64,000 bases of DNA, taken from G963422445 sp963422445. Its GTDB lineage: Bacteria; Pseudomonadota; Alphaproteobacteria; Thalassobaculales; Thalassobaculaceae. The notes under the pieces are model-generated. The model searched no databases. It worked only from the letters and a program-made list of their open reading frames with translations, and was not told the origin of the DNA. Positions within the stretch are counted from its first letter, which is position 1, and every line of letters begins with the position of its first letter. The DNA lies in NCBI GenBank assembly GCA_963422445.2, contig CAXXOV010000001.1:124001-188000 (forward strand), given 5' to 3'. Shown piece by piece: positions 20,207-28,743 of the stretch. The translations under genes and the position numbers were made by a program.

Positions 20207-20542
20207 TCACCGATGCGCCGGCGCGGCCGGGCCGGAAGCGGGCGCCGCTTCGGCGCGCAGCTTCAAACCCAGAGCGGAGACGACCCTGAGAACCGTGTCC
20301 AATGTGGGATTGCGTTCTCCCGAGAGCGCCTTGTAGAGGCTCTCGCGCGACAGGCCGGCGTCGCATGCGACCTGCGACATGCCCTTGGCGCGGGCGATGT
20401 CGCCCAGCGCCCTGGCAACGAACGCGGCGTCGGCGCCGGCCTCCTCGATGGCGGCTTCCAGATACGCCGCCATGTCCTCCGCCGTGCGAAGGTGCTCGGC
20501 CACGTCGTAGGGTGAAGTCGCGGTTCCGGTCATATCGCCCAC
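20207..20542 (-). CDS. Antitoxin of a RelE/HigA-type module (putative addiction module antidote)
   Basis: About 108-111 residues. The middle has a helix-turn-helix of the Xre kind, LGDIARAKGMSQVACDAG then LSRESLYKALSGERNPTLDT, with an N-terminal part (AAYLEAAIEEAGADAAFVAR) typical of the TIGR02684 antidote family. The start is either a GTG at 20542, directly after the toxin stop, or the ATG at 20533. Antidotes of this family bind the toxin and repress the shared promoter. Toxin first, antidote second is the normal order. Confidence 0.85.
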   Translation of the reverse strand: MGDMTGTATSPYDVAEHLRTAEDMAAYLEAAIEEAGADAAFVARALGDIARAKGMSQVACDAGLSRESLYKALSGERNPTLDTVLRVVSALGLKLRAEAAPASGPAAPAHR

Positions 20543-20839
20543 CTACAGGTTTCGTGCGAGGCGCATGGCCGTCGCGATGTCGTCGCCCTGGGAACGCTTG
20601 TCCCCGCCGGCCAGCAGGACGACGACCGTGCGGCCCTGCTGCTTGTAGTACACCCGGTAGCCCGGTCCGTAGTCGATCCGCAGTTCCGATACGCCTTCGC
20701 CGACGGGTCTGACGTCTCCGGGGTTGCCGGCCGCCAGACGCTCGACCCGGACGAGGACGCGCGCCCGGGCACGGGTATCCCGCAGTCCGTCAAGCCAACT
20801 GGCGTAGACCTCGGTCTTGCGGACCTCGACCATGCGCAC
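20543..20839 (-). CDS. RelE/ParE-superfamily toxin (addiction module killer protein)
   Basis: A 98-residue protein with the layout of the TIGR02683 killer family: TEVYASWLDGLRDTRARARV, LAAGNPGDVRPVGEGVSELR, the core strand IDYGPGYRVYYKQQGRTVVV and the end GGDKRSQGDDIATAMRLARN. RelE-like toxins of this branch usually cut mRNA on the ribosome. The stop codon abuts the start of the antidote gene, so the two are translationally coupled. It lies near the left edge of the island, where it could stabilise it. Confidence 0.85.
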   Translation of the reverse strand: MRMVEVRKTEVYASWLDGLRDTRARARVLVRVERLAAGNPGDVRPVGEGVSELRIDYGPGYRVYYKQQGRTVVVLLAGGDKRSQGDDIATAMRLARNL

Positions 20840-21070
20840 ACCGTAGCCGTCAGGCTACGATCCGTCAACTCCCGCCCCGCGTTCCGCGACGCATCGCCGG
20901 CCTGCCGCCGTCCCGGCCCCGGTCCGGCGGTAACGCCGTAAACGCGCGACCATGCCCGATCGCGCCCGGCGCCATCGAGAGGGGAGTCTGACCGGAAGCG
21001 GGGCGGCGGTCGGCGCCCCGGAGGGAGGCGTTGCCGCCGTTCCCCACCGACGGCAAGACGGAGAGGCACG

Positions 21071-21393
21071 ATGAGCGCAGCGATGGCGATACCCGGAAAC
21101 ACGGCGGACACATTCCTGGTCCACATCTTCGGCACCGGTCTTGAAGACGACAGATACGTTGTCGAGCGTTTCAAGGCCCACGCCGACGGCGACATCCGCC
21201 CCTGGCCCGGCGAGGCGCCGGCGAAGGGCAAGGGCCGGCAGGCGAAGCGCGTCACCGCCACGCTGAAGGCGGTGAGGGAGATGCGGCCCGCCTGCACCGA
21301 GATCAATCTGCACGGGCCTGCGCACGCGCGGCGGCGTCCAGGTCTGGGGCTCCATCGCGGCCGGTCTCCTGTGCGATCGCAAGCAGCGGGGCT
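21071..21393 (+). pseudogene. Hypothetical protein, apparent frameshift
   Basis: From ATG 21071 the frame reads MSAAMAIPGNTADTFLVHIF and runs to EINLHG near 21315. There the natural-looking continuation (LRTRGGVQVWGSIAAGLLCD, stop at 21391) is in another frame, suggesting a one-base lesion. No family is recognised. It lies upstream of, and on the same strand as, the CxxC-repeat gene. Confidence 0.4.
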
Positions 21394-21476
21394 GAGCGGC
21401 GCTTCTGGAGGACGGCCGGCCGCGCCGGTCGGGCGTCCCCCGCCCGGATTCCAACCCCGGCAGGGAGGACACGACG

Positions 21477-22109
21477 ATGACCGAGCAGGACATCGCGCTC
21501 AGACGCGCGCGGGACCTGGAGCGCTATCACAGGCGGGTCGCCGAGCGCAGGGCGAAGGGCCTTTGCCTGAAGTGCGGGAGGCGCCCGCCCGCGCCCCATC
21601 GCAGTCAGTGCGAGCCATGCGCCGAGAAGCGCCGTCCCGCCGACCGCGCCAGCCATCACCGGCGCACCGGCGAACGTGCCGCCCAGGGTCTTTGCCCGAA
21701 GTGCGGGAAGCAGCCGCCCGCGGCCGGCCGGACCCTGTGCGAGCCGTGCGGAGACATGCGAAACCGCGCCAGCCGCGCCCGCGACGCGAGGCTCCGGGCG
21801 GCCGGGATGCCGCGAAGGGACCCGGACCGGGCCAAGCTCTATGAGCGCGAGCGCTCCCGCCGCGAGGCCGACCAGCGCCGCGCCGCCGGATTGTGCGTGC
21901 GGTGCGGGGAGGCGCCGGCCTTGGAGGGACGCACGGTGTGCGAGCCCTGCGCCGAGGCGCGCCGGGCGCGCGAGCGGACGCGCTACGCGAAGGCGAAGGT
22001 CGAGGGGAAGCTCTACGGCGCGTTCCCGAACCGCTACTCCCCCGGCCGGACTTGCCTCCGGATTGCGCCATCGCTCCGTCCACCCGCCTGCCCGCAAGGC
22101 GTGACCTGA
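21477..22109 (+). CDS. Three-repeat CxxC zinc-ribbon-like protein, tail replaced by a small element
   Basis: A 210-residue protein with three near-identical units of about 50 residues: GLCLKCGRRPPAPHRSQCEP, GLCPKCGKQPPAAGRTLCEP and GLCVRCGEAPALEGRTVCEP, each a C-x2-C followed 13-16 residues later by a second C-x2-C. Four cysteines per unit suit one zinc each. Between units are arginine-rich helices (RRARDLERYHRRVAERRAKG) that could bind nucleic acid. The last codons run into the inverted-repeat element that begins at 22105, so the native C-terminus may be lost. The function is unknown; a DNA- or RNA-binding role is inference. Confidence 0.65.
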   Translation: MTEQDIALRRARDLERYHRRVAERRAKGLCLKCGRRPPAPHRSQCEPCAEKRRPADRASHHRRTGERAAQGLCPKCGKQPPAAGRTLCEPCGDMRNRASRARDARLRAAGMPRRDPDRAKLYERERSRREADQRRAAGLCVRCGEAPALEGRTVCEPCAEARRARERTRYAKAKVEGKLYGAFPNRYSPGRTCLRIAPSLRPPACPQGVT

Positions 22110-22277
22110 CTACGTACCAAGCTCATCTTGCGACTGCCGGCCGCAGGAAACCGGGGTTCAGGCGGCCACGCAACGACGTTTCCGGCGGCCCGAACGTCAA
22201 TTCGAGGCCTCCGGCGAGCCGTCGAGGTCGATTGCGTTTCGTCTCCGTAGCTCGGGTGAGCTTGGTACGTAATCAGG
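22105..22277. repeat. MITE-like element, family A, copy 1 (173 bp)
   Basis: It begins CCTGACTACGTACCAAGCTC and ends with the inverted form GAGCTTGGTACGTAATCAGG. It is non-coding. A second full copy, interrupted by another element, is at 23535-23926, and a diverged relative is at 29446-29613. Confidence 0.75.
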
Positions 22278-22326
22278 AAAGATTTTGGGATGGGTTCCGT
22301 AAGGTTGGGTCCAGATGTGGGTGCCT

Positions 22327-23163
22327 CTAAGCCATCGTCTGCACCTCATAACCATACTTGTCTTGCGCCAGGATCAGTTTATGAATTGCACTTGCTGTGT
22401 AGCGATTGAGTGGATTCTGGAAACGCTTCTCTATTTCCTTTTGTGCCTCGTCTGGTGTTCTCTCGGTGACGAATACCTCAATCACAGCCTCGTTTGGAAT
22501 CATGCATAGATTTACAGGATATCCTCGTGGATCTGTTTTTCCAGTTCCTAATGAGTTTTTTAACTCAAGAGTGAGGCGCCACTCCTGCTCGTAATTCCAG
22601 TAATCCGCTTTCGTCAATAGAAGGGCCGGCAAGTTTCTTTCATCCTTGAAAATCACGTGCCCTGAATGGACCGGTGGTTCCTTGGAATATTGAACGGCGC
22701 CCAGTCGTTCATATCCTGTCGTGATTCCCTTCAGAACAGACGTTCTATATCCTATGACTACACCAGTGCCTGAACCCGCATAATGGGACCAAAGGAGCGG
22801 ATGATATGGGGAGCTACTGAACGATACAACGCCAAAACGAAGCGATAACTTTTTTCTAAACAGATCGTTCCATGCTTGGCTGCCCAGCTGCTGGCGCGCT
22901 AGCTGTAGATCGTTTTCGGTCAATGGATGCTCTGGCACGGCCGAGTTGAGCACCTCGAGCATTTCACGAACTTCGCTTTCTTCTGTGGGATATACGGCGG
23001 AACAACGGGTGGCGCATTCAAGAGGGTCGTTCAGGGCATCAGGTTGAGTTGCACGCAACGCCCCGTTTCCGCCTTCCGGAAGGACTTCCATTGCTCTGTC
23101 CGTGGTTAGGTACTTGTACACCACATCCGGTTCCCCGATATTCCGACTATCCGACATGGCCAC
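22327..23163 (-). CDS. DUF2971 family protein
   Basis: About 276-278 residues; the start is ATG 23163 or 23157. DUF2971 landmarks are present: VVYKYLTTDRAMEVL at the front, ATQPDALNDPLECATRC, the central VVSFSSSPYHPLLWSHYAGS with the conserved SHYA, and the GVVIGYRTSVL strand. The biochemical role of DUF2971 is not established; members are frequently found in variable and defence-rich regions. Codon use is clearly more AT-rich than the flanking genes, a sign of separate transfer. It stands alone on the minus strand between small repeats. Confidence 0.8.
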   Translation of the reverse strand: MAMSDSRNIGEPDVVYKYLTTDRAMEVLPEGGNGALRATQPDALNDPLECATRCSAVYPTEESEVREMLEVLNSAVPEHPLTENDLQLARQQLGSQAWNDLFRKKLSLRFGVVSFSSSPYHPLLWSHYAGSGTGVVIGYRTSVLKGITTGYERLGAVQYSKEPPVHSGHVIFKDERNLPALLLTKADYWNYEQEWRLTLELKNSLGTGKTDPRGYPVNLCMIPNEAVIEVFVTERTPDEAQKEIEKRFQNPLNRYTASAIHKLILAQDKYGYEVQTMA

Positions 23164-23299
23164 AGCCCCCTAATTTGATGTTCGTATTGACCCAAGGTTC
23201 GCCGGGCAAGCAGCTAACCACAATCGAGCTTGACTTCTTATAGAGTTCCGGCGTGTTGCCGTCTCCGAGCTCTACCGCACCCACAATCAGTATCCTGCC

Positions 23300-23421
23300 A
23301 ACCGCTTATGCACTTGGTTCCGGTTGTGGGAGTTTGTCGCCAGATGTTGGCACCCGCAGGCTTCCCTCGGCGACTTACACTCAGCATGTTGATCGAGCCG
23401 GAACCAAGTGCATAAGCGGTT
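23300..23421. repeat. MITE-like inverted-repeat element, copy 2, with 6-bp target duplication
   Basis: A 122-bp element with perfect 24-bp inverted ends (AACCGCTTATGCACTTGG at the left). The hexamer CCTGCC lies directly on both sides (23294-23299 and 23422-23427), consistent with a target duplication. The ends match copy 1 at 646-760; the middle does not. Confidence 0.75.
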
Positions 23422-23534
23422 CCTGCCATTATAGCCCTCCCTCGGTCCCGACGGCGCGCCTCCTTCGTCGCACGGTTCGCTGCGCGGTCGATCCAGTCGT
23501 TCAGCGCCTCGGCGTCCCGGTCTTCAAGCCAGAT

Positions 23535-23926
23535 CCTGATTACGTACCAAGCTCATCCGAGCTACGGAGACGAAACGCAATGGCTCATTTCGTGATACGT
23601 AGGCTCCCAGACTGTCACCAGCAGCGGGGTACGCTTGTTCCGCGCCGGCACGGGCTGATCCGGCAGCATTTTCGGGGCCTTATGACGCTTCCCATGCGCC
23701 GGCCCAGGCAACTACAGGGCAAGAGGTCCATAAGCTAACTGTCCATTATTATTGAATTTTTTCATTAATGCCTACGTTTCACGAAATGAGCCAACGCAAT
23801 CGACATCGACGGCTCGCTGGAGGTCGCGAATCGACGTTCGGGCCGCCGGAAACGTCGTTGCGTGGCCGCCTGAACCCCGGTTTCCTGCGGCCGGCAGTCG
23901 CAAGATGAGCTTGGTACGTAATCAGG
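23535..23926. repeat. MITE-like element, family A, copy 2, split by a nested element
   Basis: The outer ends are CCTGATTACGTACCAAGCTC and GAGCTTGGTACGTAATCAGG. Removing the inserted element 23581-23793 and one copy of its 6-bp duplication leaves 173 bp, exactly the length of copy 1, and the internal sequence matches copy 1 in the opposite orientation. Confidence 0.8.
23581..23793. repeat. MITE-like element, family C, nested in the family A element
   Basis: A 213-bp non-coding element with 24-bp inverted ends, TGGCTCATTTCGTGATACGT at the left and ACGTTTCACGAAATGAGCCA at the right (one mismatch over 24). It is flanked by the direct repeat ACGCAA (23575-23580 and 23794-23799). A partial match to its end (GGCTCAATTCGTGAATCGTA) occurs at 14335 beside the DUF772 IS. 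Confidence 0.8.
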
Positions 23927-23936
23927 AGGCGTGATG

Positions 23937-24168
23937 CCGCTTGCGGGCATCGCCTCGGACCGTCGCGGCAGCACTCCGTGCGTCGCCGGTGCCCGCTTCG
24001 CCGCGCACCGCACTACGCCGTGCAGTCGTGTCCGCACCAGTGCGGACACTTCCGCCCGCTCACGCGCCGCGGCGGCTCCCCTCCGCCGGGTTCCCCGGCG
24101 TCGATTCCCCAAACCTCAATGCTGCCGATTCGGCCGTCCCGACCGCCGGGGCGGCCTTGGGTCTCACA
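23937..24168. repeat. Long inverted repeat R1 (partner at 52961-53262)
   Basis: This stretch reappears in reverse orientation at 52961-53262 with a few small insertions in the partner. Shared landmarks include GTGTCCGCACCAGTGCGGAC, a near-perfect palindrome, and GGGGAATCGACGCCGGGGAA on the minus strand. No gene is recognised in either copy. Confidence 0.6.
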
Positions 24169-24356
24169 CCCGACGCATCGTTGATGCCCTTCCGGTTGGT
24201 GCCCGCCATCGCGTGAACGAGAGGAAACAGATTTAGTTATAGAGCCTTACGGCTCGCCCCGTCCCACTCCGTCGCGCAGCTTCCCCAACGAAACGTCGCC
24301 GCGGCTGCTTCCTGTGCTACAGCCCAGCCGCGCGGCCCGACACAGGAGCCGCGACC

Positions 24357-25547
24357 ATGAGCGACAATCCCAAGTCCACCTTCGCCCAGCGTGTCCGCGC
24401 CGCCAGGCCCCGCGCCAGGAAGTACGAACTCCGCGACGACATGGTGACCGGCCTCGGCCTCGCCGTGCAGCCGACCGGCGTGCGCACATTCGTCTTCAAC
24501 CGCATGGTGCGCGGGCGCAGGCGCTACGCCACCCTCGGCAGCGCCGACGCCATGACCGTGCCGGAGGCGCGCGCCGAGGCCCGCAAGCTGATTGCCGCCT
24601 TCCTCGACACGGCGAAGAACGACAATGGACTCAAGACGCCCGGCCACCCGATGGACGACTTCGCCGCCGAGTTCCTCGACCGGCAGGCCCGGCACTGGAA
24701 GCTCAGGACCCTGGAGTCCAACGCCTACATGGTCCGCAAGTGCATCCTCCCCGCCTTCGGCCATATGACCGTGGACGCCATCGCCGTCGAACACGTCAGG
24801 GACTGGTTCGCGTCCATGGCCGACCGGCCCGGCGCCGCCAACCGCGCCATGCCCGTCCTGTCCATGATGATGCGCATGGCCGAGCTCTGGGGATACCGCC
24901 CGCACAACTCCAACCCCTGCAGGAACGCCAGGCGATATCGGATGCAGCCCAGGGAGCGGTTTCTTGCTGCCGAGGAGATGGCCCGGCTCAACGCTGTGCT
25001 CACCCGCGACGAGTTCTATTGCCCCCAGGCCGTCGCCGTCATCCGCCTGCTGATGCTGACCGGGTGCCGCGTCGGCGAAGTCGTCTCCCTCGAATGGGAC
25101 TGGATTCGCGGCACGCGCATCCATCTGCCCGACTCGAAGTCCGGACCGCGCACGGTGTGGCTGTCGAGCGCCGCGCGCGCCGTCATCGACGCCATCCCGC
25201 GATACAGCCCGGATTGCCCGTTCCTGTTTCCGGCCCGTCCGCCGACGCGGCACATCGACAATATCGAGTACCAATGGACCCGCATCCGCAACGAGGCGGG
25301 CCTGCCCGGATTGCGGCTGCACGACCTTCGCCATAGCTGGGCTTCGGTCGCGGCCATGAACGGCGTGGACATGGTGACCGTCGCGAAGCTCCTCGGTCAC
25401 GCCCTGGTCGAGACCACGGAGCGCTATGTCCATCTGTCCGACCGGTCCGTTGCCGACGCCGCCGACCGGGTGTCGAACCGCATCCATGCGGCCCTGGCCG
25501 GAAGGGGCGAAGAGGACGAAGGAGGGACGAGCCATGCCCACCGTTGA
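24357..25547 (+). CDS. Tyrosine recombinase, first of an overlapping pair
   Basis: A 396-residue protein from ATG 24357. The front is a DUF4102-like arm-binding domain (RKYELRDDMVTGLGLAVQP), followed by a core-binding domain (residues about 100-190) and a complete catalytic domain: Arg in LTGCRVGEVVSLEW, Lys strand in DSKSGPRTVWLS, HDLRHSWASV, LLGHALVETT and the nucleophile in RYVHLSDRS. Its stop (25545-25547) lies inside the start of the next recombinase, so the two are translationally coupled. It sits in the middle of the island, far from either end, so it is probably the integrase of a separate nested element. Confidence 0.9.
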   Translation: MSDNPKSTFAQRVRAARPRARKYELRDDMVTGLGLAVQPTGVRTFVFNRMVRGRRRYATLGSADAMTVPEARAEARKLIAAFLDTAKNDNGLKTPGHPMDDFAAEFLDRQARHWKLRTLESNAYMVRKCILPAFGHMTVDAIAVEHVRDWFASMADRPGAANRAMPVLSMMMRMAELWGYRPHNSNPCRNARRYRMQPRERFLAAEEMARLNAVLTRDEFYCPQAVAVIRLLMLTGCRVGEVVSLEWDWIRGTRIHLPDSKSGPRTVWLSSAARAVIDAIPRYSPDCPFLFPARPPTRHIDNIEYQWTRIRNEAGLPGLRLHDLRHSWASVAAMNGVDMVTVAKLLGHALVETTERYVHLSDRSVADAADRVSNRIHAALAGRGEEDEGGTSHAHR

Positions 25548-26742
25548 CCTCACCCCGCGCCTGGCCCGCGAGAGCAGGCCCGGCGGCAAGGACACGTTCC
25601 TGTTCGACAAGTCGCTGCCCGGCTTCGGGCTGCGCATCCACCCGTCGGGACGGAAGGTCTGGATTGTGCAGACCCGTATCGAGGGGCGGAGTCGCCGCAT
25701 CGTCATCGCCCGGCACGGCGAGATGGAGCTTGCCGAGGCCCGCCGCCGCGCCCGCGACATGCTCGCGCGCATCCGCGCGGGCGACAATCCCGCAGACGAT
25801 ATCCAGCGCGAGAAGAAGACCCCGACCTTCCGGGAGTTCGCGGACGAGTACCTGCGGCGCTGCGAGCCGCACTGGAAGCCCTCGGGGCGCAGGACCGTGC
25901 GCATCTATCTGAAGGCCCGCATCCTGCCCGCGTTCGGCAAAATGCCCCTCGACCGCATCGGCCCGGAGGGCGTGGCCGCGTGGTTCGACGCGGCGAGCAA
26001 GGACAAGCCCGGCGCGGCCAATAGAGCCTTCGAGATACTGCGCGCGATGATGTTCCGCGCCGAGGAATGGGGATTGCGCACGCGCGGCAAGAACCCCTGT
26101 CTCGGCATCGCGAAGAACCCGAGGAAGAAGCTCGCCCGGTTCCTGGACGCGGACGAACTCGCGCGGCTCGGGCGCGCGCTCGACGCCTGCGAGGCGCAAT
26201 GGCCCGAGGCCGTCGCCGCCATCCGCCTGCTCGCGCTCACCGGATGCCGGAGAAGCGAAGTGCTCGACCTGCGCTGGCGCGATATCGGCAAGGACGCCAT
26301 CAGCCTTCGGGATTCGAAGACCGGCCCGCGCGCGGCGCCGCTCGGCGAAGCCGCGCGGGCACACGTCGCCGCGCTGCCCGGCGCGCGCGATCCGGATGCG
26401 TTCCTGTTCCCGAGCTATGCGCACGGAAAGGGCTACTATCCCATGCTGAAATGCTGGCGGGCTGTCTGTGCGGACGCCAAGCTCGGCAGCCTGCGTCTGC
26501 ACGACCTGCGCCATACTGCCGCCAGCCAGGCCGTCATGTCGGGCGAGAACCTGCCTCTGGTCGGCAGGCTGCTCGGACACCGGCGGCATCGCACCACAGC
26601 GGGCTACGCCCACTTGGCCGACGGGCATCTCGTCGAGGCAGCGGAAAAGGTCGGCCGCCTGATTGCCGAAGCGATGAACCTCCACTGCGTACTATCCCTT
26701 TCCGGTTTCCGCGCTCGCCGCAGGTACGACCGCTGGATCTGA
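25534..26742 (+). CDS. Tyrosine recombinase, second of the overlapping pair
   Basis: ATG 25534 follows GGAGGGACGAGCC and overlaps the upstream gene by 14 bp; 402 residues. Domains are as in its neighbour: arm-binding front (KSLPGFGLRIHPSGRKVWIV), core-binding region and catalytic domain with LTGCRRSEVLDLRW, DSKTGPRAAPLG, HDLRHTAASQ, LLGHRRHRTT and the nucleophile in GYAHLADGH. Both proteins keep all catalytic residues but are only distantly alike, so the pair may act as a heteromer. The last ~25 residues after AEAMNLHC look unlike the family and may be foreign. Confidence 0.9.
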   Translation: MPTVDLTPRLARESRPGGKDTFLFDKSLPGFGLRIHPSGRKVWIVQTRIEGRSRRIVIARHGEMELAEARRRARDMLARIRAGDNPADDIQREKKTPTFREFADEYLRRCEPHWKPSGRRTVRIYLKARILPAFGKMPLDRIGPEGVAAWFDAASKDKPGAANRAFEILRAMMFRAEEWGLRTRGKNPCLGIAKNPRKKLARFLDADELARLGRALDACEAQWPEAVAAIRLLALTGCRRSEVLDLRWRDIGKDAISLRDSKTGPRAAPLGEAARAHVAALPGARDPDAFLFPSYAHGKGYYPMLKCWRAVCADAKLGSLRLHDLRHTAASQAVMSGENLPLVGRLLGHRRHRTTAGYAHLADGHLVEAAEKVGRLIAEAMNLHCVLSLSGFRARRRYDRWI

Positions 26743-26879
26743 GATCAATTGCGCGCAAGCCTATCGCGCGTGCGATGAACGTTTCCTTCTTCGTGGGTTT
26801 TTCGGGCTAGAGGATCGGAAACCCGCACCGCTCCTGGAGCCCGGCCCCGAAGAATGCTCCCATTCTCCAATCCCAAAAG

Positions 26880-27269
26880 TCAATCGCGGCGCGAGAATTT
26901 CGCAAGCATGGACCGTCCAACGGCCCAACCCAGGATCGATTCCAGTAGTACAAAGACAAAGGTGAAGAGATTGATCCACAACCAAGTGCGATACTCGAAA
27001 TGGAGAGGAAAAATCGGCTGGTATATCAGAGCGACTGCCACCCATGCGACGAAGTGAGGCGAAGCCGAAGGGACACGTTTGAGGGTATGAATGACATTCC
27101 AAACCGCCCATGCCGCCGCGCCCGACACAAGAATTTTCAGAAGAGTGAATACGCCCCCGGGTAAATCTGTTCTCCAGTCCCAGGGGTCGAAGCCGTAACT
27201 ATCGAAGGCACCGTCAATCAACACGACCGCAAGAAAGCCAAGTGCGCTTAGTCTAATGACCGCGCTCAT
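26880..27269 (-). CDS. Small integral membrane protein (DUF6804-like)
   Basis: A 129-residue protein with about four hydrophobic segments (LSALGFLAVVLIDGAF, GGVFTLLKILVSGAAAWAVW, FVAWVAVALIYQPIFPL, LWINLFTFVFVLLESILG). The third and fourth segments resemble the DUF6804 pattern (short four-helix proteins with an NP-I-P-like turn), but the match is by impression only. The ATG overlaps the stop of the upstream gene (ATGA at 27266-27269), showing co-translation. Role unknown. Confidence 0.6.
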   Translation of the reverse strand: MSAVIRLSALGFLAVVLIDGAFDSYGFDPWDWRTDLPGGVFTLLKILVSGAAAWAVWNVIHTLKRVPSASPHFVAWVAVALIYQPIFPLHFEYRTWLWINLFTFVFVLLESILGWAVGRSMLAKFSRRD

Positions 27270-27508
27270 GGGATGAATTTCACCAGCACGACCGTGAGGC
27301 CGACGACTCCGACCGCCGTCATCAACGCGAGCCGATACATATCGGCCCGCAGACCGGCGACTTCCGCGGTGACATGCGCCTTTGTGGCGATGTCCCCGGC
27401 CATGGCGTCGCCCACCGTGGTGACCGCAGCCTCTGCCTGGGCTTCCTCGAAACCCGCCGCCTTGAGCGCCCCGACGGCCTTGTGCGTGTCGACCGCCAGC
27501 GAGGTCAT
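27266..27508 (-). CDS. Small coiled-coil protein with C-terminal membrane anchor (DUF1640-like)
   Basis: I choose ATG 27508 (MTSLAVDTHKAVGALKAAGF), giving 80 residues. The order is DUF1640-like: a short helix with L-KAAGFEEAQAEA, a heptad-rich middle (TKAHVTAEVAGLRADMYRL) and one C-terminal transmembrane helix (MTAVGVVGLTVVLVKFI). Proteins of this type are common and small in alphaproteobacteria; function is not known. It is the first gene of a two-gene unit with the membrane protein at 26880. Confidence 0.6.
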   Translation of the reverse strand: MTSLAVDTHKAVGALKAAGFEEAQAEAAVTTVGDAMAGDIATKAHVTAEVAGLRADMYRLALMTAVGVVGLTVVLVKFIP

Positions 27509-27809
27509 GGGATCGGCTCCATCAGTGCCAAGGCGGGCGCGTCGGCCATCACGACATGCAGCACATAGACTTCGGTCGCCAGCCAGGTGCCAGAATCTCA
27601 TCTCGCGTTAGTCGGTATTCCGCATGGCGCGCGCCAGCCCGGTCCGGGCTTTGTCGAAGCTGGCAGCCTCAAAGTTCTGCGCCCTGTCCCGCGTGCCGAA
27701 TACGGTAATGACCATACCAACAAGGATAGCGCGATCCCGAACACGCGCTGGCCCACCAGCGTGGCGATGTCGTGCATCACCCGCCCGGCGCGCGCCCGTC
27801 CGTGAAAAC

Positions 27810-28180
27810 GGTCCTCACCGGAGGCTCACACTGAATGTCCTGGTTCAAGACATAGTGAGACGGTGTTGTCTTGTCGGCTGTTAAGCTTGCAAGGTCCTTG
27901 GCGGAGGTTTGTCCGCCACGTGCGTGGTGTGGTGGGAATGTGTTGAACTCGTCGGCGAAGGCGTCGATCCATCGGTTGAGGGTGTTGAGGTTGTCGGCGA
28001 GCAGGTCCCATGAAGCGTGGAACTCGTATCTCCATGCGCCGTTGTTGCGCTCGACATTGCCGTTGAGTTCGGGGGATCTGGGCGGAAGTTCGAAGAAGCC
28101 GATGCCGCGTCTTTAGGCATTGGCATTCGAAGTCGGCCTTGAATTCGGCGGCTCCGTCGACCTGGCGGATAGGCACGCTT
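27810..28180 (-). pseudogene. IS481/IS3-type transposase, C-terminal integrase-core fragment with frameshift
   Basis: The minus strand gives IRQVDGAAEFKADFE, then after a one-base shift GIGFFELPPRSPELNGNVER and YEFHASWDLLADNLNTLN, the last part of an rve-type integrase core (the Glu in NGNVERNNG is the third catalytic acid). The N-terminal helix-turn-helix and first Asp are missing. It is therefore a fragment of a member close to IS481. Confidence 0.65.
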
Positions 28181-28230
28181 TGAACTTCCTAATAGACAGT
28201 GGGGTCACGATGTCGTTTTAGACGATAGTT

Positions 28231-28743
28231 TCATATTCCATCCGACGGATCGTGAATAATCAGCAGGATTTCCATGCGCTGTACGATTATAGAATCCTCC
28301 TTTATAGATTCATACCATCCGTCAACGGCGTCAGCCATGTCGTTGCAGAATATGTCAACTTGTAGCTGTAGAGTGTTATTGATCTTATTATTGTGAATAC
28401 ACATCCTCGGTCGTGGCTTTGTAAAGTGAAACTCATCCAATATTTTCCTCGCCCTTTGCGTTTCGATACTCACGCTTCCTTCATGCAGGTAGCTGCACCT
28501 TAGCGCGTATAAATCCTCTCCATTCAAGAAGACATGTTCTTGTTTATCAGCCCCGACATGACTGGTGTACTTTGGTTCAAGCCACCTCCCGAACCACGCA
28601 ACATATCTTTCCTTTGTTCCCTTTTCTGGAGATTCCAAATTCCCGCAAACATCAGGCAGCGTAAGAGCGGCAACGAGCGCCGCGTACCAGTTCTCTGTTT
28701 TAAGAGACATTCTTATGGAATCGGTAAATCTTTTCATGGCCAT
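28231..28743 (-). CDS. Hypothetical protein with a HEPN-like RxxxxH motif
   Basis: About 170 residues from ATG 28743 (MAMKRFTDSIRMSLKTENWY). The protein is mostly helical by composition. ALRCSYLHEGS near residue 80 contains R-x4-H, the catalytic signature of HEPN ribonuclease domains, preceded by a helix with GEDLYALR. The AT-rich composition contrasts strongly with flanking DNA. No partner gene such as a nucleotidyltransferase is adjacent. HEPN membership is an inference from one motif; otherwise the family is unknown. Confidence 0.6.
   Translation of the reverse strand: MAMKRFTDSIRMSLKTENWYAALVAALTLPDVCGNLESPEKGTKERYVAWFGRWLEPKYTSHVGADKQEHVFLNGEDLYALRCSYLHEGSVSIETQRARKILDEFHFTKPRPRMCIHNNKINNTLQLQVDIFCNDMADAVDGWYESIKEDSIIVQRMEILLIIHDPSDGI

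Noticed and set aside
23937..24168. A coding gene inside repeat R1
   Set aside because: Frames differ between R1 and R2 and break at their small insertions, so no protein is conserved.
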